NCBI RefSeq assembly: GCF_030698125.1
Contig: NZ_JAUYNV010000005.1
Span: forward strand, 1-64,000
Direction: 5' to 3'
Source: Methyloversatilis sp.
GTDB taxonomy: Bacteria > Pseudomonadota > Gammaproteobacteria > Burkholderiales > Rhodocyclaceae
Length of the DNA: 64,000 nt
A model generated the notes under the pieces. That model ran no database searches, was not told the DNA's origin, and saw only the letters and a program-made list of their open reading frames with translations. The translations under genes and the position numbers were made by a program. Each line of letters begins with the position of its first letter. The first letter of the stretch is position 1. This document shows positions 27,840-37,109 of this stretch, piece by piece.

Positions 27840-28937
27840 ATGAAACGGATAACGACTTTTCTCCTGCTTGCCTTGCTTTCCATGGCGCCCGCACACGCCG
27901 AGCGCATCAAGGACCTCGCGACGCTGGCCGGTGTTCGCAACAACCAGTTGATCGGCTACGGTCTGGTGGTCGGCCTCGACGGCTCGGGCGACCAGACCAC
28001 GCAAACGCCGTTTACCGTGCAGAGCGTGATCAACATGCTGGGCAATCTGGGCGTGACGCTGCCGCCCGGACAGAACCTGCAGCTGAAGAACGTGGCGGCC
28101 GTGATGGTCACCGCCAACCTGCCGCCCTTTGCGCGACAGGGGCAGGCGCTCGATATCACCGTGTCGTCGATGGGCAATGCAAAAAGCCTGCGTGGCGGTA
28201 CGCTGGTCATGACACCGCTGAAGGGTGCCGACGGCCAGGTGTACGGCATGGCCCAGGGCAATGTGGTGGTCGGCGGCGTGGGCGCTTCAGCGGGTGGCGC
28301 TTCGGTCACCGTCAATCATCTGTCGGTCGGCCGCATTGCCGGCGGGGCAACCGTCGAACGCGCGGTGCCGACCAGCGTCGGCGAGGGCGAGTTCGTGGAG
28401 CTTGAAACCAATACGACCGATTTCGGCACGGCCCAGCGCATGGTCGATGCCATCAACAAGGAAATGTTGCCGGGGACGGCGGTGGCTGCCGACGCAAGAC
28501 GGATCCGCGTGCGGGCACCGGTGGATCCCGGTGAGCGTGTCGCATTCATGAGCCGGCTGGAGAATATCGACGTGACGCCGGCGCAGCAGGCGGCCAAGGT
28601 GGTCGTCAATTCGCGCACGGGTTCGGTCGTGATGAACCAGGCAGTAACGCTGGATACCTGTGCCGTCGCGCATGGCAACCTCACGGTTACGGTGACCGCC
28701 GAGCCGGTGATCAGCCAGCCCGGCCCGCTGTCCGGTGGCCGGACCGTGGTCGCGGAACGCAACCAGATCGATATCCAGCAGGAAGGCAGTGCGCTGATCA
28801 ATGTGAAGAAGGGGGCCAACCTGTCCGAGGTGGTGCGTGCGCTGAATGCGCTGGGCGCCAATCCGCAGGACCTGATCATCATCCTGCAGGCGATGAAGGC
28901 CGCCGGTGCGCTGCGCGCCGAACTGGAAGTGATCTGA
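27840..28937 (+). CDS. flgI: Flagellar P-ring protein FlgI
   Basis: FlgI forms the periplasmic P ring around the rod, with FlgA as assembly chaperone. The 365-aa protein has a signal peptide cleaved after APAHA and the conserved [20 protein letters not shown] and [11 protein letters not shown]. The ATG at 27840 is preceded by GGAGG; the frame extends to 27732 but the extension lacks family similarity. flgJ starts at the last base of its stop codon. Confidence 0.96.
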   Translation: MKRITTFLLLALLSMAPAHAERIKDLATLAGVRNNQLIGYGLVVGLDGSGDQTTQTPFTVQSVINMLGNLGVTLPPGQNLQLKNVAAVMVTANLPPFARQGQALDITVSSMGNAKSLRGGTLVMTPLKGADGQVYGMAQGNVVVGGVGASAGGASVTVNHLSVGRIAGGATVERAVPTSVGEGEFVELETNTTDFGTAQRMVDAINKEMLPGTAVAADARRIRVRAPVDPGERVAFMSRLENIDVTPAQQAAKVVVNSRTGSVVMNQAVTLDTCAVAHGNLTVTVTAEPVISQPGPLSGGRTVVAERNQIDIQQEGSALINVKKGANLSEVVRALNALGANPQDLIIILQAMKAAGALRAELEVI

Positions 28938-29908
28938 TGGAAAACAGCGGCCTCACTTCGCTGGCGGCCGATGTACGCGGGCTGGACGTGCTGCGTCGCG
29001 CCTCGCGCGACAACTCGCCGGAGGCGTTGAAGGCGGCGGCCAAGCAGTTTGAGGCCATGTTCCTGCAGGTGGTGATCAAGTCGATGCGCGAGGCGTCGCC
29101 CGGCGACGAACTGTTCGGCGGGCAGGAAAGCAAGATGTATCAGGACATGCTCGACCAGCAGTGGGCCCAGGTGATGAGCGAAGGTGGGGGCACAGGGCTG
29201 GCGCAGGTGCTCGAGCGTCAGCTGTCCGCCAATGCCCGCAGCGCCGACACGTCGCTGCCGATCGATCTCAAGCCGCTGTCCGACGCGGCGCAGTTTTCCG
29301 GCATCGCGATGATGCCGGCGACGGCAATGTCTGCCGTGCGCAGGCAGACTTTGCAGGGCAGCGCGGCAACGCCGGCTGAATCGGTTCTGGCGGGTCTGGC
29401 CGCGGAACAGCCGCCGGTCAGCAGTCCGAACGTGCCGGCCCACGCGCGGGCCTTTGTAGAACGTGTGTGGCCGGCGGCGCTGTCGGCCAGTCGCGCAACC
29501 GGCATTCCGGCCCAGTTCCTGGTTGCCCAGGCTGCACTGGAAACCGGCTGGGGACGCGCCGAACTGTCGGCATCCGATGGCGCGGCCAGCCACAACCTGT
29601 TCAATATCAAGGCTGGCAGCAGCTGGCAGGGCCAGACCGTGAAGGTGTCGGCGAGTGAATTCGTGGATGGCCGCTGGACCCGCGAGGACAGCGCCTTCCG
29701 TCGCTACGGCTCCTACGAGGAAAGCTTTGCCGACTACGCAAAGCTGCTTCTCGAACAGCCGCGCTACGCGCGCGTGGTTGGCGCGCAGGACGCCGGCAGC
29801 TTCGCGCGCGGCCTGCAGCAGTCGGGCTATGCGACCGACCCCATGTACGGCGCCAAGCTGGAACGCATCATCAACGGTCCGCTGCTGCGTTCGGCGCTGG
29901 CCGAATGA
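28937..29908 (+). CDS. flgJ: Rod-capping protein and peptidoglycan hydrolase FlgJ
   Basis: FlgJ caps the growing rod and opens the cell wall. The 323-aa protein has the N-terminal rod-binding domain (about 25-110, with AAKQFEAMFLQVVIKSMREA) and the C-terminal glucosaminidase domain (about 165-320) with LVAQAALETGWG, whose Glu near residue 202 is the catalytic acid. Translation is coupled to flgI through TGATG. It closes the flgB-flgJ series. Confidence 0.95.
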   Translation: MENSGLTSLAADVRGLDVLRRASRDNSPEALKAAAKQFEAMFLQVVIKSMREASPGDELFGGQESKMYQDMLDQQWAQVMSEGGGTGLAQVLERQLSANARSADTSLPIDLKPLSDAAQFSGIAMMPATAMSAVRRQTLQGSAATPAESVLAGLAAEQPPVSSPNVPAHARAFVERVWPAALSASRATGIPAQFLVAQAALETGWGRAELSASDGAASHNLFNIKAGSSWQGQTVKVSASEFVDGRWTREDSAFRRYGSYEESFADYAKLLLEQPRYARVVGAQDAGSFARGLQQSGYATDPMYGAKLERIINGPLLRSALAE

Positions 29909-29943
29909 GTCATTGACTGAACCCGGCGATTCGGGGCGGCGCA

Positions 29944-30432
29944 TCAAGGAAGCAACTCAAGACAGCGTTTCCGGATGAGATCGGCCTGACCTTCGGCGCC
30001 CGCTTCGCGCAGGGCGCGTACGCACACATCGATTGCCTCGTGCAGTGCGGCTTCGTCGGTCACTGCACGCAACGCGGGCTTGATCCGTGCGGTGTCTCCG
30101 CGCAGGGCGCGCTCCATGGCTTCCATCAGATACAGGCGGGCAATGGCGAGTGAGCGCCGCGGTGGCGTACCGCCATTGGTGTCCCGACGTTCAAGCGTGA
30201 CCAATCCGAGTTCGAGCAGCGTTGCGGCGGCGGCAAGCAGACGCGGGCCCTCGGCAGCGGGGCGGCCGAGGGCGGCAAACAGGGCGGCAAAGTCCTGCCG
30301 CCCATCCACCACAATCAGCAGCACGCGGGTCAGCGGGTCGAGCCGGTCACTGCGCCGGACCATTTCCGCGCGCCCGGCCATTGTCTTGGAAGGCACGTCA
30401 GTGCTGCGTATGCGGTCGATTGTCCCGGTCAT
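29944..30432 (-). CDS. Uncharacterised winged-helix-like protein between flgJ and flgK
   Basis: This 162-aa minus-strand gene is not one I recognise. The first part (about 25-75) reads LDPLTRVLLIVVDGRQDFAALFAALG then LLELGLVTLERR, a pattern like the small winged-helix modules that begin with a 'hydrophobic-DGR' helix. The C-terminal 75 residues are helical. The start at 30432 is the first ATG that removes an AT-rich, unrelated N-terminus found in the longer frame. It converges on flgJ and diverges from flgK, so it may regulate flagellar genes; that is inference from location. Codon use resembles the neighbours. Confidence 0.6.
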   Translation of the reverse strand: MTGTIDRIRSTDVPSKTMAGRAEMVRRSDRLDPLTRVLLIVVDGRQDFAALFAALGRPAAEGPRLLAAAATLLELGLVTLERRDTNGGTPPRRSLAIARLYLMEAMERALRGDTARIKPALRAVTDEAALHEAIDVCVRALREAGAEGQADLIRKRCLELLP

Positions 30433-30475
30433 GAGCCGAATTGTTGCAGGCCCGTGTGACGGAAATAAAAAAAGC

Positions 30476-30490
30476 TGGCAAAGGTTTTGC
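30476..30490 (+). promoter_or_regulatory. Sigma-54 promoter for flgK-flgL
   Basis: TGGCAAAGGTTTTGC matches TGGCAC-N5-TTGC with one mismatch, with GG and GC ten bases apart. The predicted transcript start near 30502 lies about 28 bases before the flgK ATG. A poorer sigma-28-like pair overlaps it (AAAGGTTT and GTCGTAAG), so dual use is possible. Confidence 0.6.
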
Positions 30491-30529
30491 TTAGATGGGT
30501 CGTAAGCACTCTGAACGAGACGACACATC

Positions 30530-32473
30530 ATGGGAACGCAGCTCTACAACATCGGGATCACCGGACTGAACGCCGCACAGGCAGGGTTGATCACGACCGG
30601 TCACAACATTTCGAACGCGGCCACGCCCGGTTTCACCCGGCAGCAGGTCGTGCTCGGCACCAACGATCCGCAGCTGACCGGCAGCGGCTTCCTCGGACAG
30701 GGCGCACGGGTCGAGACGGTGCGGCGCATCTATAGCCAGTTCCTGACCGCCCAGGTGATGGAAGCCAAGACCCAGAGCGCGGAATACGGTGCCTACGCCG
30801 ACCAGATCGCCGCACTCGACAACCTTCTGGCCGATCCGCAAGCCGGCCTGTCGCCCGCGATGTCCAACTTCTTCGACGCCCTGCAGAGCGTATCGGCATC
30901 TCCCACCTCGCTGGCGTCGCGCCAGTCGGCGATTTCGGCCGCCCAATCAATGACCGCCCGCTTCAATGCGCTGGATGCGCGGCTTGAACAGATCCGCACC
31001 GGCCTGAACGGCGAAATCTCCGGTTCGGTCGAAGAAATCAACCAGCTCGCTTCGCAGATCGCCCGCTACAACGACCAGATCGCGGTCGCCGAATCGACCA
31101 CCGGGTCCAACCGGCTCGCCAACGACATGCTCGATGCGCGGGAGCGGCTGATCACCGAACTGAACGAACTGGTCCGCGTAACCCAGTTGCAGCAGAGTGA
31201 TGGCTCGATCAACCTGTTCATCGGCAACGGCCAGCCCGTCGTGGTGGGTGGCAGTGCCTTCAGGCTGAGTGCATCGCCTTCGGTGGAGGACGCCAGTCGC
31301 ACCGAAGTCACCTACACCGCGCCCGGCGGCGCCGTGCTGCGGCTGCAGGAAGACACCATCACCGGCGGCAAGCTCGGCGGCCTGCTCGCTTTCCGCCGCG
31401 AAACCCTCGACGAAGCGCAGAACGCACTCGGCCGGATTGCCATCGGCGTGGCCGAGCAGTTCAATTCGCAGCATGCGCTGGGTCAGGATCTCAACGGCGC
31501 GCTGGGCACCAACGTATTCAACGTGCTCGCGGGCAGTGCGCTGCCGGCGAACACCAACAGCACGGTGGCCGCTGCACTGGTGAATGTGACGATCAGCAAC
31601 TCGTCGGACCTCACCACGAGCGACTATCGGCTGAATTTCGACGGTGCGACGTACACACTCACCCGCCTGTCGGACAACCAGAGCTGGTCGGCCGCGACCC
31701 TGGGCGGCTTGCCCCCGGCCGGCAGCCCGCAAGGCTTTACACTCGATTCGGGGGCGACCACGCTGGCCGCCGGTGACAGCTTCCTGATCCAGCCGACCCG
31801 CAATGGCGGCTCGGATATCCGCACCGTCATCACCGATCCGCGCATGCTGGCTTTGGCGATGCCGATCAGTACCACGGCGGCTTTGGCCAATACCGGCAAC
31901 GGCAGCATCAGCGCGGGCGCCGTGAGCTCGACCACCGGCTTGCCGCTCGGCGGCCCGATCACGCTGACCTTCGACGCCACGGCAAACGTATTCAACGTCA
32001 CGGGCGGCCCCGGCGGCACGATTGCCTACAACCCGGCGACCGAGTCGGCCGGCAAGAGCTTCACCTTTGCCGGTCAGGGCGGCTTCACCTTCCAGTTGTC
32101 CGGTCTGCCGCGCAATGGCGACACCTTCACCATCGCGCCCAACAGCAGTGGCCAGGGCGACAACCGCAACCTGCTTGAACTGGCGGCGCTGCAGAACAGC
32201 AACACGCTGGCCGGTGGAACGACCGGATTCCAGGGTGCCTATGCCCAGATGGTGGCGTCCGTCGGCGCCCAGGCGCGTGAGGTGCAGGTGAACCAGACAG
32301 CCCAGAAGGTGCTGCTGTCGCGCGTCGAGGAGTCGCAGCAATCGTTGTCCGGCGTCAATCTCGATGAAGAAGCAGCCAACCTGCTGCGCTACCAGCAGGC
32401 CTATCAGGCCGCCGGAAAGATGATCGAACTGGCCAGTCGCCTGTTCGATACCTTGTTACAGATCGGTCGCTGA
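30530..32473 (+). CDS. flgK: Hook-filament junction protein FlgK (HAP1)
   Basis: FlgK joins hook to filament and is exported with FlgN. The 647-aa protein has the N-terminal YNIGITGLNAAQAGLITTG and HNISNAATPGFTRQQVVL, a large variable centre rich in Gly, Thr and Ser (about 330-540), and the C-terminal GVNLDEEAANLLRYQQAYQA. It is somewhat longer than the E. coli protein because of the centre. flgL follows after 11 bp. Confidence 0.96.
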   Translation: MGTQLYNIGITGLNAAQAGLITTGHNISNAATPGFTRQQVVLGTNDPQLTGSGFLGQGARVETVRRIYSQFLTAQVMEAKTQSAEYGAYADQIAALDNLLADPQAGLSPAMSNFFDALQSVSASPTSLASRQSAISAAQSMTARFNALDARLEQIRTGLNGEISGSVEEINQLASQIARYNDQIAVAESTTGSNRLANDMLDARERLITELNELVRVTQLQQSDGSINLFIGNGQPVVVGGSAFRLSASPSVEDASRTEVTYTAPGGAVLRLQEDTITGGKLGGLLAFRRETLDEAQNALGRIAIGVAEQFNSQHALGQDLNGALGTNVFNVLAGSALPANTNSTVAAALVNVTISNSSDLTTSDYRLNFDGATYTLTRLSDNQSWSAATLGGLPPAGSPQGFTLDSGATTLAAGDSFLIQPTRNGGSDIRTVITDPRMLALAMPISTTAALANTGNGSISAGAVSSTTGLPLGGPITLTFDATANVFNVTGGPGGTIAYNPATESAGKSFTFAGQGGFTFQLSGLPRNGDTFTIAPNSSGQGDNRNLLELAALQNSNTLAGGTTGFQGAYAQMVASVGAQAREVQVNQTAQKVLLSRVEESQQSLSGVNLDEEAANLLRYQQAYQAAGKMIELASRLFDTLLQIGR

Positions 32474-32484
32474 GGAGAATCCTG

Positions 32485-33768
32485 ATGCGCATATCCACCA
32501 ATACCGTCTATGAAGCGGGCACCTCGGGTCTGGTCCGTCAGAGCGCCGACCTGTTCCGTACCCAGCAACAGATGTCATCGGGCAAGCGGGTGCTTGCGCC
32601 GTCCGATGATCCGGTTGCCTCGGCGGCGGCGCTGGAGATCGACCAGATCAAGGCCATGAATGACCAGCACGCCGTGAACCGGCGCGATGCCAACAGCGCG
32701 CTCGGCTTTGCCGAGTCGCAGATTTCCACCGCCGGCGATCTGATCGCATCGATCCGCGAACGTCTGATCCAGGCCGGCAATGGAGCACTGAGCGACAGCG
32801 ACCTGAAATCGATCGCCACCGACATCCGGGGCAGCTTCGCCGGGCTGATGGGGGTTGCCAATTCGCGCGATGCCTTCGGCGACTTCCTGTTCTCGGGCTA
32901 TCGCAGTGATACCCAGCCGTTCGCCGGCAGCATCGAGGCGGGCGTGACCTACGCCGGCGACGATGGCCAGCGCGAGGCGCAGGTCGGCTCCGCCCGGCGC
33001 ATCGCAGTCAGTGATTCGGGCAGCATGGTGTTCATGCGCATGCGCACCGGCAATGGCGATTTCACGATGAGCCCCGGCGCGGGCAACACCGGCAGCGCAG
33101 TCAGTGATCTGGGCAGCGTGACCAGCGGCGTCGACTGGAACGCCACGACCAATGGCGGCAGCTTCAACATCGTGTTTGATGTGACCAACAACGTCACCAC
33201 CTACGACATCATCGACAACACCTCGGGCAATTCGATGCTGACCGGCGCCGCGCCGGGTGCCGCGCCGTACCCGCGGACCTATGTCGAGGGCGACACGATC
33301 ACGCTGGCATCGCAGGGCGCCGAGCCGGCCTTCGACCTCGGTGCGCGCTTCTCGATCACCGGTTCGCCGGCCACCGGCGACAGCTTTTCGCTCGACCGCA
33401 GCGCCACGCAGAGCGTATTCGAAACGATCTCCGACATGGTACTGGCGCTGGAAGCCGGCACCAACGGCAATCCGGTCGCCATTGCGAAACTCAACAACAC
33501 GCTGTCGGCCACGATAGGCAATATTGATCAGGCGCAGGAAGCCCTGCTCACCGTGCGCTCGCGCATTGGTGCGCGTACGGCCGAACTGGATGCGCTGAAT
33601 TCGCTGGGTGCCGATGTCGACCTGCAGTTCCAGTCGCAACTGGCCGACCTGCGCGACCTGAACTACACCGAGGCGATCAGCCGGCTGACGCAGCAACAGA
33701 CCTATCTGCAGGCGGCGCAGCAGTCCTTCCTGAAGGTGTCGGGGTTGTCGCTGTTCAACTACATCTGA
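32485..33768 (+). CDS. flgL: Hook-filament junction protein FlgL (HAP3)
   Basis: FlgL lies between FlgK and the flagellin filament. The 427-aa protein shows MRISTNTVYEAGTSGLVRQ at the N-terminus, LFRTQQQMSSGKRVLAPSDDPVAS, and a flagellin-type C-terminal helix with SRLTQQQTYLQAAQQSF. The central domain (about 150-310) makes it longer than the 317-aa enteric form, as in many betaproteobacteria. Confidence 0.95.
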   Translation: MRISTNTVYEAGTSGLVRQSADLFRTQQQMSSGKRVLAPSDDPVASAAALEIDQIKAMNDQHAVNRRDANSALGFAESQISTAGDLIASIRERLIQAGNGALSDSDLKSIATDIRGSFAGLMGVANSRDAFGDFLFSGYRSDTQPFAGSIEAGVTYAGDDGQREAQVGSARRIAVSDSGSMVFMRMRTGNGDFTMSPGAGNTGSAVSDLGSVTSGVDWNATTNGGSFNIVFDVTNNVTTYDIIDNTSGNSMLTGAAPGAAPYPRTYVEGDTITLASQGAEPAFDLGARFSITGSPATGDSFSLDRSATQSVFETISDMVLALEAGTNGNPVAIAKLNNTLSATIGNIDQAQEALLTVRSRIGARTAELDALNSLGADVDLQFQSQLADLRDLNYTEAISRLTQQQTYLQAAQQSFLKVSGLSLFNYI

Positions 33769-33776
33769 GGCGCGCC

Positions 33777-34226
33777 ATGAATTTCCGGTTGCTCGCATTG
33801 ATCGCCCCCTGCCTGCTGGCAGCCTGTACGTCGCTCGACCGTACGCTGCCGAATTCAGGGTCGGTCATTCCGAATACCAGACTGCAGCTGACGCCCGGTT
33901 ACGCCACCACGGCGGAAAAGCTGATCTATTTTGCCGGCGCCGCCTACGTGGCCTATCTGGTTCTCGACCCGATGGCGCCGAACTGGTCCATCGACGAGGC
34001 CAAACTGTCTGAAGACACCTACTACCTCGGCATGAAGAAGGTGCGCATACGCTCCGGCGGCGAGGGCGAGGCGCGCATGGTGTTCAACCGGCGCGCCGAA
34101 CAACTGGCCCGTGCCGGCGGCTATGCCGGTTACCAGATCGTCAGCTACAGCGAAGGCATCCAGTCCGACCTGATCGCGCAGCGGGTGGGTGAGGGCGTCA
34201 TCCAGCTCCAGCACGGCACGCGCTGA
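33777..34226 (+). CDS. Conserved outer-envelope lipoprotein of unknown role
   Basis: The 149-aa protein begins with a lipoprotein signal ending LLAAC (Cys17). The mature part has a hydrophobic stretch (about 42-62) and the segment YYLGMKKVRIRSGGEGEARMVF, then a charged helical end. I do not recognise a family. It starts eight bases after flgL and so probably shares its transcript. A flagellar or envelope function is inferred from that context only. Confidence 0.75.
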   Translation: MNFRLLALIAPCLLAACTSLDRTLPNSGSVIPNTRLQLTPGYATTAEKLIYFAGAAYVAYLVLDPMAPNWSIDEAKLSEDTYYLGMKKVRIRSGGEGEARMVFNRRAEQLARAGGYAGYQIVSYSEGIQSDLIAQRVGEGVIQLQHGTR

Positions 34227-34302
34227 CCGGCCCTGAACACCGGCGTCGGCGATCGTGTGGCCGGCCGGTCCGCCGCTGCGGCGCCTCGGGTAGACTTCGC
34301 CG

Positions 34303-35460
34303 ATGTCGCTCCCCTACTGGCGCCTGTCCGCCTACTACTTCTTCTATTTCGCCTTTGTAGGCGCCTTTTCGCCCTACTTCGGTCTCTACCTTTCTTCCAT
34401 CCATTTCTCCGCGGCCGACATCGCCATCGTCATGTCGCTGATGCAGGTCATGCGTATCCTCGCGCCCAGCCTGTGGGGCTGGCTGGCCGACCGCATCGGC
34501 GCCCGGGTGCCCATCGTGCGTGCGGCGGGCCTGGCCAGTCTGGCCGGCTTCCTGATCTTCTTCACCACCGACCAGTTCATCGGCGTCTTCGTCGCCATGG
34601 CGCTGATGTCCTTCTTCTGGAGCGCGTCGCTGCCATTGGTGGAAGCGCTGACGCTGGAACACCTGAAGTCCAGCGTGTCGCGCTACGGCGCCATACGGGT
34701 CTGGGGATCGGTCGGCTTTGTCGTCACGGTGCTGGTGCTGGGCGATGTGCTCGAGCGTACCGGCCTGGATGCCGTGCTGTGGGCCTGCAGCCTGTTGCTG
34801 GCCGGCATCTTCCTGTTCGCGATGTGCGTGCCGGAGGCGCCGGTGCACGCCGGCGCTGTGGCGGCCACGCAGTCGCTGCGTGCCATCCTGCGGAGCCGTC
34901 CGGTCGCAGGGCTGTTCGGTGCGGCCTTCTTCATGAGCTGTGCGCATGGCGCGCTGTATGTCTTCTATTCGATCCATCTCGACGAACACGGTTACAGCAA
35001 GCGGGTGATCGGCGGGCTGTGGACGCTGGGCGTGCTGGCCGAGATCGGCGTTTTCCTGTGCATGCCATGGCTGCTGCGCCGCTTCACGCTGCGCGCGTTG
35101 TTGCTGGTGGCGCTGATGGCGGCGGTGCTTCGCTTCGCGGTCATCGGCTGGGCGGTCACCGCACCTCTATGGCTGATCGGCGCGCAACTGCTGCATGGCC
35201 TGACCTTCGGCGCCTTTCATGCCGGCTCGGTGGCGGCGCTGAACCAGTGGTTCGACGCGCGCCAGCAGGCGCGGGCGCAGGCGTTGTATGGCAGCGTGTC
35301 ATTCGGCGCCGGCGGCATGGTGGGCGGTTTGCTGGCCGGCTGGATGTGGGCACCGCTGGGCGGCGCCTGGGCGTTCTCGGTCAGTGCGCTGTTCGCGGTT
35401 GCCGGCTACGCCTTGCTGCGCTGGATGTGGCGCCCGGAAAGCGCGCCCGGGCACGGCTGA
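34303..35460 (+). CDS. Major facilitator superfamily transporter (HcaT/LacY-like)
   Basis: This is a 385-aa inner-membrane protein with about twelve hydrophobic helices. The N-terminus SLPYWRLSAYYFFYFAFVG and the WGWLADRIGARV loop between helices 2 and 3 match the MFS_1-like branch of 3-phenylpropionate and nucleoside/H+ symporters. The substrate cannot be read from sequence. It is flanked by a flagellar lipoprotein gene upstream and the leucine genes downstream with a promoter before leuC, so it may be a single gene. Confidence 0.85.
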   Translation: MSLPYWRLSAYYFFYFAFVGAFSPYFGLYLSSIHFSAADIAIVMSLMQVMRILAPSLWGWLADRIGARVPIVRAAGLASLAGFLIFFTTDQFIGVFVAMALMSFFWSASLPLVEALTLEHLKSSVSRYGAIRVWGSVGFVVTVLVLGDVLERTGLDAVLWACSLLLAGIFLFAMCVPEAPVHAGAVAATQSLRAILRSRPVAGLFGAAFFMSCAHGALYVFYSIHLDEHGYSKRVIGGLWTLGVLAEIGVFLCMPWLLRRFTLRALLLVALMAAVLRFAVIGWAVTAPLWLIGAQLLHGLTFGAFHAGSVAALNQWFDARQQARAQALYGSVSFGAGGMVGGLLAGWMWAPLGGAWAFSVSALFAVAGYALLRWMWRPESAPGHG

Positions 35461-35476
35461 GCGCCCGCCGGCCGGT

Positions 35477-35482
35477 TATAAT
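35477..35482 (+). promoter_or_regulatory. -10 element of a probable leuC promoter
   Basis: TATAAT matches the sigma-70 -10 consensus exactly and lies 34 bases before the leuC ATG. No good -35 element stands 16-18 bases upstream, so strength or an activator requirement is uncertain. Confidence 0.45.
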
Positions 35483-35515
35483 CTCCGGTTTGGCTGATCA
35501 GCGGGAATCGTTTCA

Positions 35516-36922
35516 ATGGCGCAAACGCTTTACGACAAATTGTGGTCCGGCCATGTCGTGCATACCGAAGACGACGGCACGACGCTGCTCTACATCGACC
35601 GCCACCTGGTACACGAAGTCACCAGTCCGCAGGCCTACGAAGGCCTGCGTCTGGCCGGTCGCAAGCCCTGGCGCACGGGTTCCATCGTGGCGACCGCGGA
35701 TCACAACGTGCCGACCGACGGCTCGGATCTGTCGGTGGCCGACCCGACCTCGCGTGCCCAGGTCGAAACGCTGGACGACAACATCCGCACCTACGGCGCG
35801 CTGGCCTACTTTCCCTATCGCGACAAGCGGCAGGGCATCGTGCACGTGATCGGACCGGAAAACGGCGTGACGCTGCCCGGCATGACCGTGGTGTGCGGCG
35901 ACTCGCATACCTCGACGCACGGCGCGTTCGCCTGTCTGGCGCAGGGCATCGGCACGTCGGAAGTCGAGCATGTGCTGGCCACGCAGTGCCTGCTGCAGAA
36001 GAAATCGAAGTCGATGCTGGTCCGGGTCGAAGGCGAGCTGGGCCGCGGCGTCAGTGCCAAGGACATCGCGCTGTACGTGATCGGCCAGATCGGCACCGCC
36101 GGCGGCACCGGCTATGCGATCGAATTCGGCGGCTCGGCCATCCGCGCGCTGTCGATGGAAGGCCGGATGACCCTGTGCAACATGGCGATCGAGGCCGGTG
36201 CGCGGGCCGGTATGGTGGCCGTCGACCAGACCACGATCGACTACCTGCGCGGGCGGCCGTTTGCGCCGCGCGACGAGCAGTGGGACCGCGCGGTCGAGTA
36301 CTGGCGCACGCTCAAATCCGACGACGGCGCACAGCACGACCGCGTGGTCGACATCGATGCCCGCCGCATCACGCCCCAGGTCACCTGGGGCACGTCGCCC
36401 GAAATGGTGACCGACATCCGCGGCCAGGTGCCGGCGCCCGAGGATTTCGCCGATCCGGTGCAGCGCGAAGGCGTGGCGCGCGCGCTGCAGTACATGGGGC
36501 TGACCCCGCGCACGCCGATCGATCAGATCCGGATCGACAAGGTGTTCATCGGTTCCTGTACCAATTCGCGCATCGAAGACCTGCGCGCGGCCGCCAAGGT
36601 GGTGCAGGGCCGGCACATCGCCGACAACGTCAAGCTGGCGATGGTGGTGCCGGGCTCCGGTCTGGTCCGGGCGCAGGCGGAAGCCGAAGGGCTGGACAAG
36701 GTGTTCAAGGCGGCCGGCTTCGAGTGGCGCGAGCCGGGTTGTTCGATGTGTCTGGGCATGAATGCCGACCGGCTCGATCCGGGCGAGCGCTGCGCCTCGA
36801 CCTCGAACCGCAATTTCGAAGGTCGGCAGGGTGCCGGCGGCCGCACCCATCTGGTCAGTCCGCAGATGGCGGCGGCGGCGGCCATCGCCGGCCGTTTCGC
36901 CGATGTGCGCGATGTCGTTTGA
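35516..36922 (+). CDS. leuC: 3-isopropylmalate dehydratase large subunit LeuC
   Basis: LeuC with LeuD isomerises 2-isopropylmalate to 3-isopropylmalate in leucine synthesis. The 468-aa protein is of the aconitase superfamily with the [4Fe-4S] ligands in CTNSR and in CSMCLGMN, and [13 protein letters not shown] in the N-terminal domain. Length is typical. It is followed by a small entericidin gene, then leuD and leuB. Confidence 0.97.
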   Translation: MAQTLYDKLWSGHVVHTEDDGTTLLYIDRHLVHEVTSPQAYEGLRLAGRKPWRTGSIVATADHNVPTDGSDLSVADPTSRAQVETLDDNIRTYGALAYFPYRDKRQGIVHVIGPENGVTLPGMTVVCGDSHTSTHGAFACLAQGIGTSEVEHVLATQCLLQKKSKSMLVRVEGELGRGVSAKDIALYVIGQIGTAGGTGYAIEFGGSAIRALSMEGRMTLCNMAIEAGARAGMVAVDQTTIDYLRGRPFAPRDEQWDRAVEYWRTLKSDDGAQHDRVVDIDARRITPQVTWGTSPEMVTDIRGQVPAPEDFADPVQREGVARALQYMGLTPRTPIDQIRIDKVFIGSCTNSRIEDLRAAAKVVQGRHIADNVKLAMVVPGSGLVRAQAEAEGLDKVFKAAGFEWREPGCSMCLGMNADRLDPGERCASTSNRNFEGRQGAGGRTHLVSPQMAAAAAIAGRFADVRDVV

Positions 36923-36940
36923 GAATCCGGGAGAGTGGGC

Positions 36941-37063
36941 ATGAAGCTGATCGTAGTGTGCATGAGCGCCATGGCGCTGCTGCTGGCGGGTTGCAACACA
37001 GTCGAAGGACTGGGCAAGGACATCAGGAAGGGTGGCGAAGCCATCGAGAAGTCGGCGAAATAG
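36941..37063 (+). CDS. Entericidin EcnA/EcnB family small lipoprotein
   Basis: This 40-aa gene has a signal peptide with lipobox LLAGC (Cys18), then [14 protein letters not shown] and EAIEKSAK, the full signature of the entericidin family. Family members are small outer-membrane lipoproteins; EcnA/EcnB were described as antidote and toxin lipoproteins in enterics, but most homologues have no shown role. GGGAGAG precedes the ATG. It sits inside the leu operon, 18 bp after leuC and 46 bp before leuD. Confidence 0.88.
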   Translation: MKLIVVCMSAMALLLAGCNTVEGLGKDIRKGGEAIEKSAK

Positions 37064-37109
37064 CAACTACCAGCGCAAAGTCAGCGAAAGAACCCAGGCA
37101 AATCACGCA

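Noticed and set aside
28316-29947. 543-codon minus-strand frame across flgI and flgJ
   Set aside because: It is the shadow of two certain flagellar genes; composition is typical of antisense frames (Arg/Pro/Ala rich, no domain).
35513-37066. 517-codon minus-strand frame across leuC
   Set aside because: It is antisense to LeuC and the entericidin gene, with no ribosome site or domain.
37032-37109. N-terminal extension of leuD
   Set aside because: It overlaps the entericidin gene and has no similarity to the LeuD family; the ATG at 37110 is the family start.
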